DNA of 64,000 bases, from contig CATOGU010000239.1 of the NCBI GenBank assembly GCA_951799445.1, positions 186,001 to 250,000 of the forward strand, in the 5' to 3' direction. The stretch is from Pseudisothecium myosuroides. Its lineage: Eukaryota > Streptophyta > Bryopsida > Hypnales > Lembophyllaceae. The translations under genes were made by a program, and so were the position numbers. The notes beneath the pieces were generated by a model. That model had not been told where the DNA came from. It did no database searches and was given only the letters and a program-made list of their open reading frames with translations. Below are positions 41,827-54,559 of the stretch, piece after piece. The stretch's first letter is position 1, and the number at the start of each line of letters is the position of its first letter.

Positions 41827-43239
41827 AGACCTCCTATCTAATTTAATCTTAAGCCAATGAAAAAAACTTTTGACCAACCAAAGGTGAATAACATCTTCAC
41901 TTCACCTTAGAAAAACAACTCATGTTCTTCAAACATTAAGTTTACTACTTCGAATTGTACTTAGAATTTTTGTTCGCTTTCAAATTAAAAGTAAACAACA
42001 AATTGCTTTGAAAACAAGTTTCCAATCATTTCACGTATTGCTTCTTAATATAGAATGAACAAATTTGGTGCATTTACAAGAGTACATTTAAACCAAAATG
42101 GAAGATATGGAATTTACAAGGATAAATACTTAGATTCACTCAAGTGATTTATACCAAGTAAACAAATCTTCACCTTCATCCAAGGGGGCACATGACATGG
42201 CAAGTGAGCTGTATCTGAAACTCTTTAGGTTTGTAATTTGCTATTGGATAAACATAAGATAATGAGAGCCACTAACAACATTGTAAGGTCCTTTATCTAT
42301 TCCTCAATGCAAATTTTAATATATTATTCTACTCAATCGTGTTTTGAATTTCATTTGAATCAATTTTAAATGTATTCAATGTCACCATCGATGGCATGTT
42401 TTCTCAATACATTATCTAATTCAGTATTAAAAAAACGGACATTTTGATTTTAGTGTCCAAATAAAAACTCCAAATAACTGGATATTAGCCCAATATTGGT
42501 CTTTTTGATGTTGATTTTAAAGTTGAATCTCAGGTATTTGTTATCAAAAAAGTAGGTCTATAGCATAATAACAACGGGATACAAAAGCATATCACACTTT
42601 CAAATTACTTTGATTGGTATGATGAATATTCCATGGAAAACCCTTCAAAATGACAAGTACTACTCCCTGAGTGGCTCCTGTTATCTAATGTTTAAGGTAT
42701 GTACACCCATACCCGTGACTTTAAGCATTCTAGGGTATATACACTGATCAAACGAGCTTGAAAATAATATTGCTAGATTAGCAAGAAGGAATGAAAAATA
42801 TTGGCATCAATTTCAAAGTCTGAATTGCAAGCATTTGTTCGCAAACAATTTTCAAAGTCCAAAATCATTGAAAATCCATGGCCGTGAGTAGGAGATGCTA
42901 AAAACCACAGGATGGGGATTCTCAAAATCGTCATGCAGGTCACCTACAACCATCACTTTGTAACCCATAACCATCACTTTGTCACCCAAAACCATCACTT
43001 AAGCACCCAAAACCATCACTTAAGTTCCCATAACTACCAGATTTAATAATTTCAAATGACTGACAACTTGTGTCAGCCATAGGTCACGGCCAGGGGTACA
43101 CTCACGCGAATGGGTACACATACCTTACGCTTACAGGCAATTATAACTTTCAAAAATTTCAGATGTTCAAAAGCAACAGCAAAGGTATTTAAATCCTACA
43201 AGGAGTAAATGCCTTTGTTGGCTTGGAGGGGTTATGTCC
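41827..43239. other. Intergenic; small tandem repeat
   Basis: No gene. About 42950-43030 is an imperfect array of about 20-bp units (ACCCAAAACCATCACTT), related to 10160-10225. Confidence 0.45.
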
Positions 43240-44023
43240 TTAACCCCTGAGCGCTCAGCCCGTATTCACCAAAATCACAGTTTTTGGAGACCGACAACTT
43301 TGATGCATCCTATCTCAGTCAATTAGATGATCCACAAAAAGTGACCATTGAAAATAGTGAAACACCTACTCAGAAAATGGCTTGCAAATTTTGGGAACAA
43401 TCCACCGTGAGAGATGGGAGATTATAACATTTGATCAAACAACATGTGATGACAAAATCTCATTTTTTTGTAGGTAATTGTTACTTGATGATTTTTACAA
43501 AATTCCATGAGCTTTGGATTCGTCTCAAACTTTGTGAGCAGCAAGATTAGATGTGAATGCACACACTTGTAAATTATTGAAGGTGGTACCTCTCTTTACG
43601 TCAAGTTTTAGGGCTTCAAAATAGCTATTGCATGGAAAACAATGACCGGCACAATTGGTGACGGTTGCCATAATAAGGGTCTAGAACATGCTTGAACCCT
43701 TGCCAACAACTTTAACACTACCAAAATGCTTATATAAGGGAGCTTGTATGGGATATTGACCGGTTGTAGCATGTAAAATGCTACTTGCCACCACACCCCG
43801 TATGCCCTAGACCACTCCCAATATGGTTTTTCAAATAATCAAGTCTCTTACAACACTTGTATAACATATGGGTTTCTTTGTCATTACTTCATTGGCATGG
43901 ACAACTTGAATGCCTTCATAATTGTAGTTTGTAGCAAGACCAAAAAGTTAGATCTGGTCCCCAAAACTAGGATTTAAAATCCTGGGAGGCAATATCTCGG
44001 GCGCCTGAGCGCTTAGGGGTTAA
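43240..44023 (+). mobile_element. TTAA family C element, complete (784 bp)
   Basis: TTAA-CCCCTGAGCGCTCAG at the left and CTGAGCGCTTAGGGG-TTAA at the right. The inverted 15 bases match with one difference. It is the full parent of the truncated copies at 24923 and 28294. No coding capacity. Confidence 0.85.
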
Positions 44024-44038
44024 CTTGCCAATGACAAC

Positions 44039-44460
44039 TTAACCCTTTAACGACGGGTCGACCAGTTTCTGGTCGATTTTGACTCTTTTCAGTTTGTAGA
44101 GAGAGCATGTTAAGGAATTTGATGACGTGGCAAAGGGGACGGGTCTAGGGAATTGGAAAGTGAAGAGTTTAGGATAATAATCAAGCCAATTTGAGGTGGC
44201 ATGTGGCCGGAGGTTTGAAAAAACTAAAAGATTACTGACTGAAAATACAATGATAAATGCAAAAAGATGGCCATAACAACTAAAGAGTGATCATAATTCA
44301 TGATGCATAACACTAAACCCTACAAGATGCTTCCATACGTATGGTCAAATCTGTGATAGACATCTATTTTCAATAACCCTAAAATTTCCCCTAAATGAAA
44401 ATACAAAGAAATACAAAGGATTGCCCACCCTTAGAATTGACCCGGTCGTTAAAGGATTAA
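44039..44460 (+). mobile_element. TTAA family D element, complete (422 bp)
   Basis: TTAA-CCCTTTAACGACGGGTC and GACCCGGTCGTTAAAGGA-TTAA. Its right TTAA (44457-44460) is also the left TTAA of the next element. Confidence 0.85.
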
Positions 44461-45374
44461 TCCCTAAAGGACCAAGCCCATTTTTCACCAAAAACTCTAA
44501 AAAACTGCCATTTTTGAGCATTAACCAAATCTGAAAACAAAAATGCTTTTTTGCATAAATAACTGCAAGATCTTGTAGTGCAATAAATTTTGAAGATGTG
44601 GAAAAAGTTTCAGAATTTTTCACCAAGTGGATTGGAAGATAATGATTTGAAAAGTTTTTTTTGTCATGTGGAAAACTGGGCAGCTACCTTCAAAAGGTAA
44701 AATTTCTAAGAATAAAAGGCCATGTGAGCGATATTTCTCTAGATTCCATATTCTTACTAAGTAAGGTGCCTATCAAAAAAAAAATCAAACCATTTGGAAT
44801 TGTACAACACGTGGGAAAAAATAGGAAGTAAAAAGAAGTAGAAAAAATGGTTAAAAACACCAAATATTAATAATTTAGTTATGGAAACAAAAATGTTCAA
44901 TCCCAATGGTTGTAATGTTGCTAATACAATTTACAACTTTTGATCTTACATATTTTCTAAAATATTGAAAATTGAATAAGATAAGAGATTTCAAAGTATA
45001 TTTTAGAGTAGAGAATCCATAATTGCCCGCAAACAAAAAATCCTCATAACTTTCATCTCATCAATCCAAATGGAATGATCTAAAGATTTCCACATAAATA
45101 TAAATCTCTTGAACCATTTTCAAATTTGAGTTTCTGAACTAAAGATTTTTTTTAAAACTACCCAAGCTGTCTGCCAAACGTAGAAAGCAACATATTAGGC
45201 CATAACTTTTTGCTCACAATTCCAAACATCATGAAAGTTAGTGCAAATGAAAGATATTTGTCATCCCCACCATCTATTTGAATTTCAATCTAAAATACAA
45301 AAATCTCCAATCACAGGTACCTGCCCAAAATATCTATGTTTCCAAAAAAAAGCAGCTTGGTCTTTAGGGGTTAA
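44457..45374 (-). mobile_element. TTAA family A element (918 bp)
   Basis: TTAA-TCCCTAAAGGACCAAGCCC and CTTGGTCTTTAGGGG-TTAA. Interior related to 59206-60125. No coding capacity. Confidence 0.8.
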
Positions 45375-45456
45375 TATGACAAAAACATTATGAAGAAAGG
45401 AGAAGGGATATAGTGGTAACAAAAGTGGATCAACCATTCTAATGAAAATGATTCTT

Positions 45457-46386
45457 TTAACCCCTAAAGGACCAAGGCCTTTATTTTGTCAAAAGAAACT
45501 CACAACTACCACTTTTATGGCAAAGAGTAAAAACGTTTGAAGATTGGTCTTTTTGCATATCTAACCGTAGGATCTCGTACTAGACTTGCATAAGAATGTT
45601 TCATTAAAATCTTAAAAACTTTGACCGCACAGATTGCAAGATATTTGCGTTTGAAGTTTAAAAAACAAGCATTTTTGCACCTTGCACGACTGGATTATTT
45701 GACTTTCAACTTTTTTAGCTTTAAAGTTTTGCACCATGGAGTTTTGAGGTTTGTTTTTTGATGTTGAGGAATTGAGTTGAGAGTCTTTGAAAAAAAACCA
45801 AAACAAAAAATACTTAATTTTCATTCTTAAAAAAAACATTGAATAGAAGAAGGTTTGAGATTGAACAAAATCTTACATTGTTAATAACCTTGTAATGGAA
45901 TTAAAACACAATAATCCCAATGGTGAGATTGTTTTAGCAAGCAATCTTCACCCTCTCCAATAGTTTGTTTTGAAAAAATGTTGAATTTGCATTCAGAGAT
46001 GAAGTTTATAAGTTTTTTTTCCAGAGCAAACCCACACCTAGCCGCAAACTAAAACTTCTCATAACTTTCATCTCAACTATCAAAGTTGAATGGTTCAAAG
46101 CTCCCACATCCATAAAAATCTAAAAAACCAATTTCAGATTTTTATTTGAAAAAAATGAAATTTTTAAAAAAGTTTTTGGCTGCCCGAGGAGCACCATTTT
46201 TTGGATTTTCATGCATAACTTCTTCAATAAATGTTAGAATGAAGAAAAATTTACACTCCCACGTAGATCTAGGAATTCCTCACCCTCAATAAAAGTTGCA
46301 GAAATTCATGCAAAGTAGTTTAGCCATAGGTACATGCCCAAAATCCCATTTGTCCCCCGTAGGGACAATGGTCCTTTAGGGGTTAA
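45457..46386 (+). mobile_element. TTAA family A element (930 bp)
   Basis: TTAA-CCCCTAAAGGACCAAGGCC and CAATGGTCCTTTAGGGG-TTAA. Very similar throughout to 48805-49731 (TTATTTTGTCAAAAGA, TTGCACCATGGAGTTTTGAG). Confidence 0.85.
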
Positions 46387-46511
46387 TGGTTCAAACACTT
46401 CACTATCCTTGATGACATGGTGAAAAGCTTTCTAGATTGATACAATGGCACGTAAATCCCACATGAAAGATGGGGTTTTTGTGTTCCATGCTCATCTCTT
46501 GAAGGTTATCA

Positions 46512-46741
46512 TTAACCATTCAACGTCTAAGCATGCCTAGCCAATACAATATGAGGTATTATTTTTAAATTTGGAATGAATTTATACCTTTACAATATTT
46601 GAGATCAACAAAGAAGTTGAAATATAGATCAATGTAGCCCTAGTGAATGATTGTTGATCTCAAATTTAAAAAACAAAATGGTAAAGAATGTTAATTATAT
46701 GGCAATGTATCTACAAAGCCCTAGGGACGTTTAAGGGTTAA
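46512..46741 (-). mobile_element. TTAA family E element (230 bp)
   Basis: TTAA-CCATTCAACGTCTAAG and GGGACGTTTAAGGG-TTAA. Interior with GAGATCAACAAAGAAGTTGA as in the other family E copies. Confidence 0.7.
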
Positions 46742-46762
46742 AACTTTTGTGTGAATGAGTTC

Positions 46763-47032
46763 TTAACTCCTCAACGTCATAGCAAATGTTTTCTGGACGT
46801 GGAGAATTGATTTTTTCTTAAAGTAGTCAGTCATCAACCTTTATAATATCTGTATCCATACTAAGGATTCTCACACAAATTGTAGATTTGTGTTTATCTG
46901 GAAGTTGCCAGCAAATCTTTACAATGAAATTTTCAGTGATTTCTTACACTCCAAGTTATTCCATTTTGTTTAGTGCTAGTTTGCCCAAATTTGTCTAGAT
47001 CAGTGTTTCGTCTGTGACACTTAGGGGTTAAC
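46763..47032. mobile_element. Possible further TTAA element (270 bp)
   Basis: TTAA-CTCCTCAACGTCATAGC and GTGACACTTAGGGG-TTAA. The inverted match is weak (about 9 of 14), so this is tentative. Confidence 0.4.
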
Positions 47033-47071
47033 CGTAGGATATTGGGATATGTTTATGTCCGTTCATGTATT

Positions 47072-47306
47072 TTAACCCTTAAAAGTTCCTTGGGAACCGT
47101 ACATACGTGGACGTATAAGTGTCTTTTACTACCAATTAGAAATTTCAATTTGGGATTTCAAGTAGCTCACTAGAACCGCATTGATCTATTCTTCAATTTC
47201 TTTGTTGGTCTCAAATGTAGTAGAGGTGTCAATCCACTCCAAATACAGGAAAAATACCCCGTATTGTACTGGTCCCAAAAGGGTCATTGAAACGTTTAGG
47301 GGTTAA
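47072..47306 (+). mobile_element. TTAA family E element (235 bp), inverted relative to its siblings
   Basis: TTAA-CCCTTAAAAGTTCC and GAAACGTTTAGGGG-TTAA. Contains CTCAAATGTAGTAGAGGTGT and CCAAATACAGG. Confidence 0.75.
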
Positions 47307-47335
47307 ACTCTTCTGAAAACTGCGAAAGTTATGTT

Positions 47336-48132
47336 TTAACCCCTGAGCGCCCAGCGCAAAACCGAGAAAATGCAGCCGGGAGTGACCATGCTCGTAAAAA
47401 TTGTACGTCCCGAGCTAGGAACTTAGATCGGGGAGGATTCATCGCTGAAATAACAAAAAGAGTGCTTGATGCACCCAACTAGAAATTTGCAAAACTTTTG
47501 ACCCCATTGTTTTGGAGATTATAATAGTCAAAGTACAGTTGACTATGTGGCAACCAGCTAATTTTGGGGGGTTCATGGCTATGAATGCAAAAATTCATGC
47601 CTTCAAGGAGGCTCCTTTATACAAAATTTAGACAAGGGGTTCAATTTGCAAGTATCTTGCTTACTGCCAAGTCTGGTAATGTTTTGACACCCGCAAGGTG
47701 CTTTTTTAGAGGCCCAAAGTTGCAAGGCTCACACGGCATGGTGGACAATAAACGGGGTAACAATACGGTTTTGACCTCCACAAGTGCACAAATCTTGGTA
47801 GTATAGCTGCAAAACCTTTTTACAGTCTAAGGCATTCGTGCCAAAACACCCTAATTGTATTAATTCGGCCATAGCCGATGGTCTTTATCCTTGCACCTTA
47901 ACCCTAAACCGCATGGAATGAAGGTTTAGTGTACTATTGTCACGGTTGACTTGCACAATCCGTGCTTGTACAAGTGTTGAAACCACCATCGCCCACTTCC
48001 CAGCATGAGAGTAGTACTATACCTTTGACCAAGTCACTTTCTTGGAAGATACAATATGAAATAGAACCAGATTTTAGGAAAAGTAGGATTTGGAGAGGCC
48101 ATATTCTGGCCTGTGGGGCGCTCAGGGGTTAA
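47336..48132 (+). mobile_element. TTAA family B element, complete (797 bp)
   Basis: TTAA-CCCCTGAGCGCCCAGCG and GTGGGGCGCTCAGGGG-TTAA. Same length (797 bp) as the copy at 53688-54484 and co-linear throughout. Its right TTAA is shared with the next element. Confidence 0.88.
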
Positions 48133-48377
48133 CCCCTGGGCGCCCAGGCCATATTCACTGAAATCCATACCTTTGTGTACTTAGTCCAAAATAAAAGTAT
48201 TATCTAAGTAGAGTCAAATAGTTTGAAATTTTTTTGAGTGGTAATAAACACATGCCCAGAGGTACCTGAAAAAGTACAAGTATATTCATTGTACCATCCA
48301 AACGAGATAAATAATCAAACCCAATGATTTTTTTTCCCGGTCGACAGGATTCTGTCGACCAGGCGCTCAGGGGTTAA
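48129..48377 (+). mobile_element. TTAA family B2 element (249 bp)
   Basis: TTAA-CCCCTGGGCGCCCAGG and CAGGCGCTCAGGGG-TTAA. Interior inverted relative to 53383-53638 (ACACATGCCCAGAGGTACCT). Confidence 0.8.
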
Positions 48378-48804
48378 GGGCAAGGACTTTTTTTCTAGCT
48401 AAATTTTTGTCACAATCTTACCTCATTGTGAAACTTGCTATCTTAAACATAATATTGGGCAAAACTATGGATGATCTTGCCAAGCCCTTCTCATAATAAA
48501 CACTAAGTTTGTCAAGTTTTCAATGAAGTTTGTCGATACTAGGGATTTTTTGCAATAGATGTGCATGTTTCTATCCATTTTTTTCTAACGTGTTTGCATT
48601 CTTGGGTGCTAGTGGCTTGACCATCTAATAGGTAGAAAACAAAATTCCTAAAGGGCCTCATGTGTAGGGCAAGGGCCTCACACAAGGGCATTCTCACATT
48701 TAAAGCAATAAAAACAAGGATAAGATCCAAGTAACTACAAGTGCAAACATGAGATTGCATGTGTGTAGGGCCCTTATCATATGTAAATGTGGCTTGAAAT
48801 GTTG
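48378..48804. other. Spacer between TTAA elements
   Basis: Unique-looking AT-rich sequence. A 73-codon minus frame (48539-48760) has no motif. Confidence 0.4.
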
Positions 48805-49731
48805 TTAACCCCTAAAGGACCATGGCCTTTATTTTGTCAAAAGACACTCAAAATTACCACTTCTATGGCAAAAAGTATTTGTTTTTGCAAATTCGTCTTT
48901 TTTCATATTTGATCATAGGATCTTGCACTAGACTTGTATAAGAATGTGTCATTCAAAACTTAAAAACTTTGACCACACAAATTGCAAGATATTTGTGTTC
49001 AAAGTGTAAAAAGCAAGCATTTTGCACCTTACATGACTAGATTATTTGACTTTGAACTTTTTAAACTTAAAATGTTTGCACCATGGAGTTTTGAGGTTTA
49101 TTTTTTTATGGTGGGAAATTGAGTTAAGAATCTTCAAAAAAAACCAAACAAAAAACACTTAATTTTAATACTTAAAAAAAACATTAGATAGAAGAAGGTT
49201 TGAGATTAAACAAAATCCTACATTGTTAATAACCTTGCAATGGAATTAGAATCACAATAATCCCAATGGTGAGATTGTTCTAGCAAGCAATCTTCACCCT
49301 TTTCAATTGTTTTTTTTTGCAAAAATGTTAAATTTGCATTTAAAAATGAAGTTTATAAGTTATTTTTGCAAAGCAAACCACACCTACCCGCAAACTAAAA
49401 CTTCTCATAACTTTCATCTTATCTATCAAAATTGAAAAATTTAAAGCTCCCCATGTCTATGTAAGTCTAAAGAACCTATATCAGATTTTTATTTGAAAAA
49501 ATTGAAAAATTTAAAGAAGTTTTTTGGCTGCCCAAGGAGCATTTTCTAGATTTTCATGCATAAGTTCTTCAATAAATGTTGGAATGAAGAAAATTTTACA
49601 TTCCCGCATAGATCTTTGAACTCATCACCCTCAATAAAAGTTTTAGAAAATCACGCAAAGTAGTTTAGCTATAAGCACATGCCTGAAATCCCATTTGTCT
49701 ATTGAACGGATAATGGCCCTTTAGGAGTTAA
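48805..49731 (+). mobile_element. TTAA family A element (927 bp)
   Basis: TTAA-CCCCTAAAGGACCATGGCC and ATGGCCCTTTAGGAG-TTAA. Sister of 45457-46386. Confidence 0.85.
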
Positions 49732-50115
49732 TGTCCTTTTTGTTAACATGAGTGATATTATGCAACATGATACCACTTTGTAATTTTTCTTGTTACATTT
49801 ACAAATATAAAGGCAACCAAAATTGCAAAGAATTTTGTCAAGCAACGTTTATAGTTGGATTTTTGCAAATACAACTCCGACCTTAGAAAAAAAACAGAGG
49901 TTACAATCAATGGTATTTTCGAGATCTCAAATGGTTTTTGAAGCAATTCTGATTGTAATCTGCAATATATTTCTACTTTTGAATTCTTGTACGTCTAATG
50001 TAATTGCAATTGTTCAATTAATTTCTCGCTTTTTTCTTTTTCAGTAAGAGTAGGAAAGAAAGAGGAGAGGAAAGTAAGCTCGTTTTTAGTTCAAAACAAA
50101 TGAAAAAAGGGTACT
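49732..50115. other. Spacer between TTAA elements
   Basis: No gene. Shares GCAACCAAAATTGC and TTTATAG words with 60200-60290, so part may be an older repeat. Confidence 0.4.
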
Positions 50116-51063
50116 TTAACCCTAAAGGACCGAGCCTTTTTTTCTGTCAATATCATTAAAAATTGTCATTTTTAGGAGATTTAGTAAAAATGGATTATAT
50201 GTATTGTTTTTGGGAAATTCAACCATAGGATCTTGCCCTAAACTAGAAGAGTACTTGTGGGAAAAAAATTAGTTCATTCCAAATAGAGAGGAGTGAGATA
50301 TTTACATCTAAAGTGGGAAAAAAAGTTTTTTTCCATGCTGCCCAAAATTTTTAGAAACCTTTGATCACTCTTGTAACAAAAAACTGCTCTATCCAAAGTT
50401 GCTCTTTATTTTTTTCCATATAGGAGATCAAGTTAGGTATGTGTGAGAATTTTCAAATCAACTTGAACTATACAACACATGGGAAAGAATAATAAGTAAA
50501 CAAAAGTAGAGAATGAGCTAAAATACTAAATTGTTAAGAATTTAAGTTTTGAAATGAAAAATGCAGATCCCACCAATCATAATGTTGTAATAAAAAATCT
50601 ACTTCCTTATGTTCAATTTTTTTTCCAAAATACTAAAAATTGAGTAAAATAAGGAACTTCAAAGATAAGTTTAGAGTATAGAATCCATTATAAGTTTATA
50701 ACTGCCTGCAAACAAAAACTCCTCATAACTTTCATTTCATTGATTGAAATTGAATGATTCAAAACTTCTCACGTACAGAAAAAATGTAAAGAACCAATTT
50801 CAAATTTTGGTTTTTAAAGAGTGTAATTTTTAAAGAAGTTCTTGGGCTGCCTAGACGGGCAATTCTCTCCAAATTTTCTTAAAATCACATGCATAACTTC
50901 TTCATCAAATATCTAAATAAAGAAAAATTAGATGCCCACATAGATCTTTGAATTCCCCACCTTCAATAAAAGTTTCAAAAAATCACACAAAGTAGTTTAG
51001 CCATAAGTACATGCCCAAAGTCCAACCTGTCCCTTGAAGGGATGATGGTCCTTTAGAGGTTAA
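50116..51063 (+). mobile_element. TTAA family A element (948 bp)
   Basis: TTAA-CCCTAAAGGACCGAGCC and GGTCCTTTAGAGG-TTAA. Same subfamily as 51466 and 57855 (ATCTTGCCCTAAACTAG, TGCTGCCCAAAATTTTTAG). Confidence 0.85.
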
Positions 51064-51237
51064 ATGATACTGCTAAAGTTGGTAGTTATCACATTGAGTT
51101 TTGGAGATTAGAAGGCTTTCATGGTTAAAAATCAAGCCTAAGATTTGGCAAAAATTGTTTGAAAATTCAAAGTAGATACGATATGAACACACTCTTAAAA
51201 TTTTAGAATAGAAGAGAATATTTTATAAACAAGAACC

Positions 51238-51469
51238 TTAACCCTTAAAGGACCTAGAGGCCTTTGCAACCAGTACAATACAAGGTATTTTTCTTGTATT
51301 TGGAATGGATCCACACCTCTACACATTTGAGATCAACAAAAAAATTGGAGAATAGATCAATGTGGTTCTAATGAGCTACTTGAGATCCCAAATTGAAGTT
51401 TCTTATTGGTAGCAAATGACAATTATACATCAGCATATACACTATGCCCTAGGGTTCTTTAGGAGTTAA
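51238..51469 (-). mobile_element. TTAA family E element (232 bp)
   Basis: TTAA-CCCTTAAAGGACCTAGAGG and GGGTTCTTTAGGAG-TTAA. Right TTAA shared with the following family A element. Confidence 0.8.
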
Positions 51470-52390
51470 CCCCTAAAAAACCAAGCTCTTTTTCTGTAAA
51501 ACTCATTGAAAATTGCCACTTTGGGGGGAATGAGTAGAAAGGTAGGAATTTATATTTTTTGAAAACCCAACCATAAGATCTTGCTCTAGACTATGGGAGG
51601 TACTTGTGGGGAAAAAAATAGCTCATTTCAAATGAAGAAGAGTGAGACATTGACATCCCAAGTGAAATATAAAGTTTCTTTTCTTCTTGCCCAAAAATTT
51701 CAAAAGCCTTTGACCACTCTTATAGCAAAGAAATTGCTCTACACAAAGTTGATGTTTAATAGATTCTTGTAAAAAACCAAGTTAGATATATGTGGGAGAA
51801 TTTTCAAATGAATTGGAGGTGTACAACAAAATTTAAAAAAATCTTTGAGTGTCAAAAGGTCATGAAATGTGCAAATACACTAAGTAAAATTGGAGGATTT
51901 ATTTAAAACGCAAAAAATTGAATTACTCTAATCCAAATGGTGAAAACCAAGGAATCCTAGCTTACTACAATTTGGTTGAAAAAGAAAAGTCAAGAATCAA
52001 ACACACAAAACGCTCAAAATATTAGAGTACCAACTTTTACAAAGAGCAAAAGGAATGGAGGGTTGGGAGTTTCCCAAGAAGGGTCCCTTCCACTCCACTC
52101 TCCTTTGTCCAAGTGTTCACACCTTGTGCCTCCATAAGGGTTGACCCACTTTGGAGTCAACATCCACTTACATAGGAGAAGCCTTGCCCAAATTGCCCCT
52201 TCTCCCTAGTTTTGGAAAATTCTTGTTAACTTCTTTGTTGGATGTCAAAATGAAAAATAAATTAGATGTGCATGTAGGCTTGTGAAATCCCCATCTTTAG
52301 TAAAAGTTTCAAAAAATCACACAAATTAATTTTGGTGTGGGTACATGCCCAAATTCCATTTGTCCCCTAAGATGATAGTTTGTCCTTTGA
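51466..52390 (+). mobile_element. TTAA family A element (about 925 bp, right end mutated)
   Basis: TTAA-CCCCTAAAAAACCAAGC at the left; the right end reads TTTGTCCTTTGACCCC, where the expected AGGGG-TTAA has been lost at the junction with the next element. Confidence 0.75.
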
Positions 52391-52614
52391 CCCCTAAAGG
52401 ACCATTGTCCCTTTGAGGGACAAATGGGATTTTGGGCAGTTCCCTATGGCTCAATAACTATTGGAATAAAGAAATAGTTACATTCCCACGTAAGTCTTTG
52501 AGTTCCTCACCTTCGATAAAAGTTTCAAAAAATCACGCAAAGTAGTTTAGCCATAGGTCACTGCCCAAAATCCCATTTGTCCCCCAAAAAGGCTCTTGGT
52601 CCTTTAGGGGTTAA
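52387..52614. mobile_element. Short TTAA family A derivative (about 228 bp)
   Basis: TTGA-CCCCTAAAGGACCATTG and TTGGTCCTTTAGGGG-TTAA. The outer 60-70 bases are inverted copies (GGGACAAATGGGATTTTGGG / CCCAAAATCCCATTTGTCCC). The left TTAA has become TTGA. Confidence 0.8.
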
Positions 52615-52844
52615 CCCCTATAGGACACAACTTGTCGTTGCAACCAGTACAATACAGGGTATTTTTCTTATATTTGGAATAGATCCACACCTCTACTCCA
52701 TGTGAGATCAACAAAGATGTTAGAGAGTAGATCAAAGCGGTTCTAATGAGTTACTTGAGATCTCAAATTTAAATTTCTTATTGATAGCAATTATGGATTA
52801 TACGATAGCATATAAACTATGCCCTATGTTCCTTTAAGGGTTAA
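52611..52844 (-). mobile_element. TTAA family E element (234 bp)
   Basis: TTAA-CCCCTATAGGACACAAC and TGTTCCTTTAAGGG-TTAA. Left TTAA shared with the preceding element. Confidence 0.8.
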
Positions 52845-52847
52845 GGG

Positions 52848-53078
52848 TTAATCCCTAAACGGCCCATCGGCCCTCTGTGGCCGTATGTATAGTCGTGTGT
52901 ACAACCGTATTTGCTGTGCTCTGAGGGCTTTTCAAAAAAATATATATACCCACCATTGTATGACTTTTCACAAAGTATGATTGTAACACTTAATTTCTAA
53001 CTAATTCAAACTTCTGAATACTGGTTGCGACCGTATTTGGTACCGTATCTCTAAAGCCCAAGGGCCCTTTAGGGTTAA
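52848..53078. mobile_element. TTAA family F element (231 bp)
   Basis: TTAA-TCCCTAAACGGCCCATCGG and CCAAGGGCCCTTTAGGG-TTAA. It starts 3 bp after the previous element's TTAA. The interior has no obvious sibling in the window. Confidence 0.7.
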
Positions 53079-53382
53079 AGGAACAAACATTTAAAAGTGA
53101 TAGAAGAGAGTTCAGTCCTCGTAACATATCTTTCAAAAAAGGTGAAGTGAAGGAAAGTGTGAGGTCAAGAATTGGCTAGGCATATCATTTGTGGCAAAGT
53201 TGCCATTTTCTCTAAAGAAGTTATCGTAGCGCTTTTCAATGCTTTTATAGTGCTTTCCATCATTAAGTATGTTTATAGATCCCACATGACAAATTTCTAA
53301 TCAAGTGGCAGTCTCTTTACTAAGTTTTACAATGATTAATTGCAGAAAAAACTCAAGATTCAGTTGAGGCCCTTATATTGCT

Positions 53383-53638
53383 TTAACCCCTGAGCGCCCC
53401 AGCGCCCCAGCGCCCCATTTTGGGGCGCTCGGTTTAAAAAAAAATTCAAGTTTGAATAATATCCTCTCCTTAATGGTACAGCCAAAGGACTTGTACTTTT
53501 TCAGGTACCTTTAGGCATGTGTCTACTACCACTCAAAAAAAATTCAAGCTATTTACTCTACTTAGGTAATACTTTTATTGGAGTAAGTACACAAGGGTAT
53601 GGATTTGAGTGAATTTGGCCTGGGCGCTTAGGGGTTAA
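53383..53638 (-). mobile_element. TTAA family B2 element (256 bp) with terminal triplication
   Basis: TTAA-CCCCTGAGCGCCCC, then AGCGCCCC repeated, and CCTGGGCGCTTAGGGG-TTAA. Interior inverted relative to 48129-48377. Confidence 0.8.
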
Positions 53639-53687
53639 TGTATCATCCAAGTTTCACACGTAATACTCTTATTAATTTGTTTAACCG

Positions 53688-54484
53688 TTAACCCCTGAGC
53701 GTCTAGCGCCAAATTGAGAAAATGAGGCTGGGACTGACCATGCTCTTAAAAATTGTACGTCCGCAGCTGGGAACTTAGATCGGAGAGGATTCACCGTTGA
53801 AATAGCAAAAAGAGTGCTTGATGCACCCAATTAGAGATTTGCAAAACTTTTGACCGCATTGTTTTGGAGATTATAATAGTCAAAGTACAGTTGACTATGT
53901 GGCAACTGGCTAATTTTGGGGGGTCCATGGCTATGGATGCAATAATTCATGCCTTAGAGGAGGCTCCTTGATATGAAATTTAGATACGAGGTGCAATTTA
54001 CAAGTATCTCGCTTGCTACCAAATTTGGTAATGTTTAGACATCTGCAAGGTGCTTTTTTAGAGGCCCAAAGTTGCAAGGCTCACATAGTATGGTGGACAA
54101 TAGATGGGGTATGGATACGGTTTTGATTTGCACAAGGGCCCAAATCTTGGTGGTATAGCTGCAAAACACTCTTCTAGTCTAAGGCATGCGTGCCAAAACA
54201 CCCTAATAGTATTAATTCGGCCAAAGCCAATGGTCTTTATCCTCGCACCTAAACCCTAAACCGCATGAAATGACGTTTTAGTGCACTATTGTCACGATTG
54301 ACTTGCAAAATCCGTGCTTGTACAAGTGGTGAAACCTCCATCGCCCACTTCCGAGCATGAGAGTAATACCATACCTTTGACCAAGTCACTTTCCTGGAAG
54401 GTACAGTACGGATTTGAACTAGATTTTAAGGAAAGTTAGTTTTGGAGAGGCCATATTCTGGCTTGTGGGGCGCTCAGGGGTTAA
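53688..54484 (+). mobile_element. TTAA family B element, complete (797 bp)
   Basis: TTAA-CCCCTGAGCGTCTAGCG and GTGGGGCGCTCAGGGG-TTAA. Co-linear with 47336-48132 and the same length. Confidence 0.88.
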
Positions 54485-54559
54485 GAGTTTGGCTGGTCAT
54501 TATGAATGCTTGCTACAATGATGTGGCAAGAGCTTACATATTTTAATTTTTTTTTAAAG

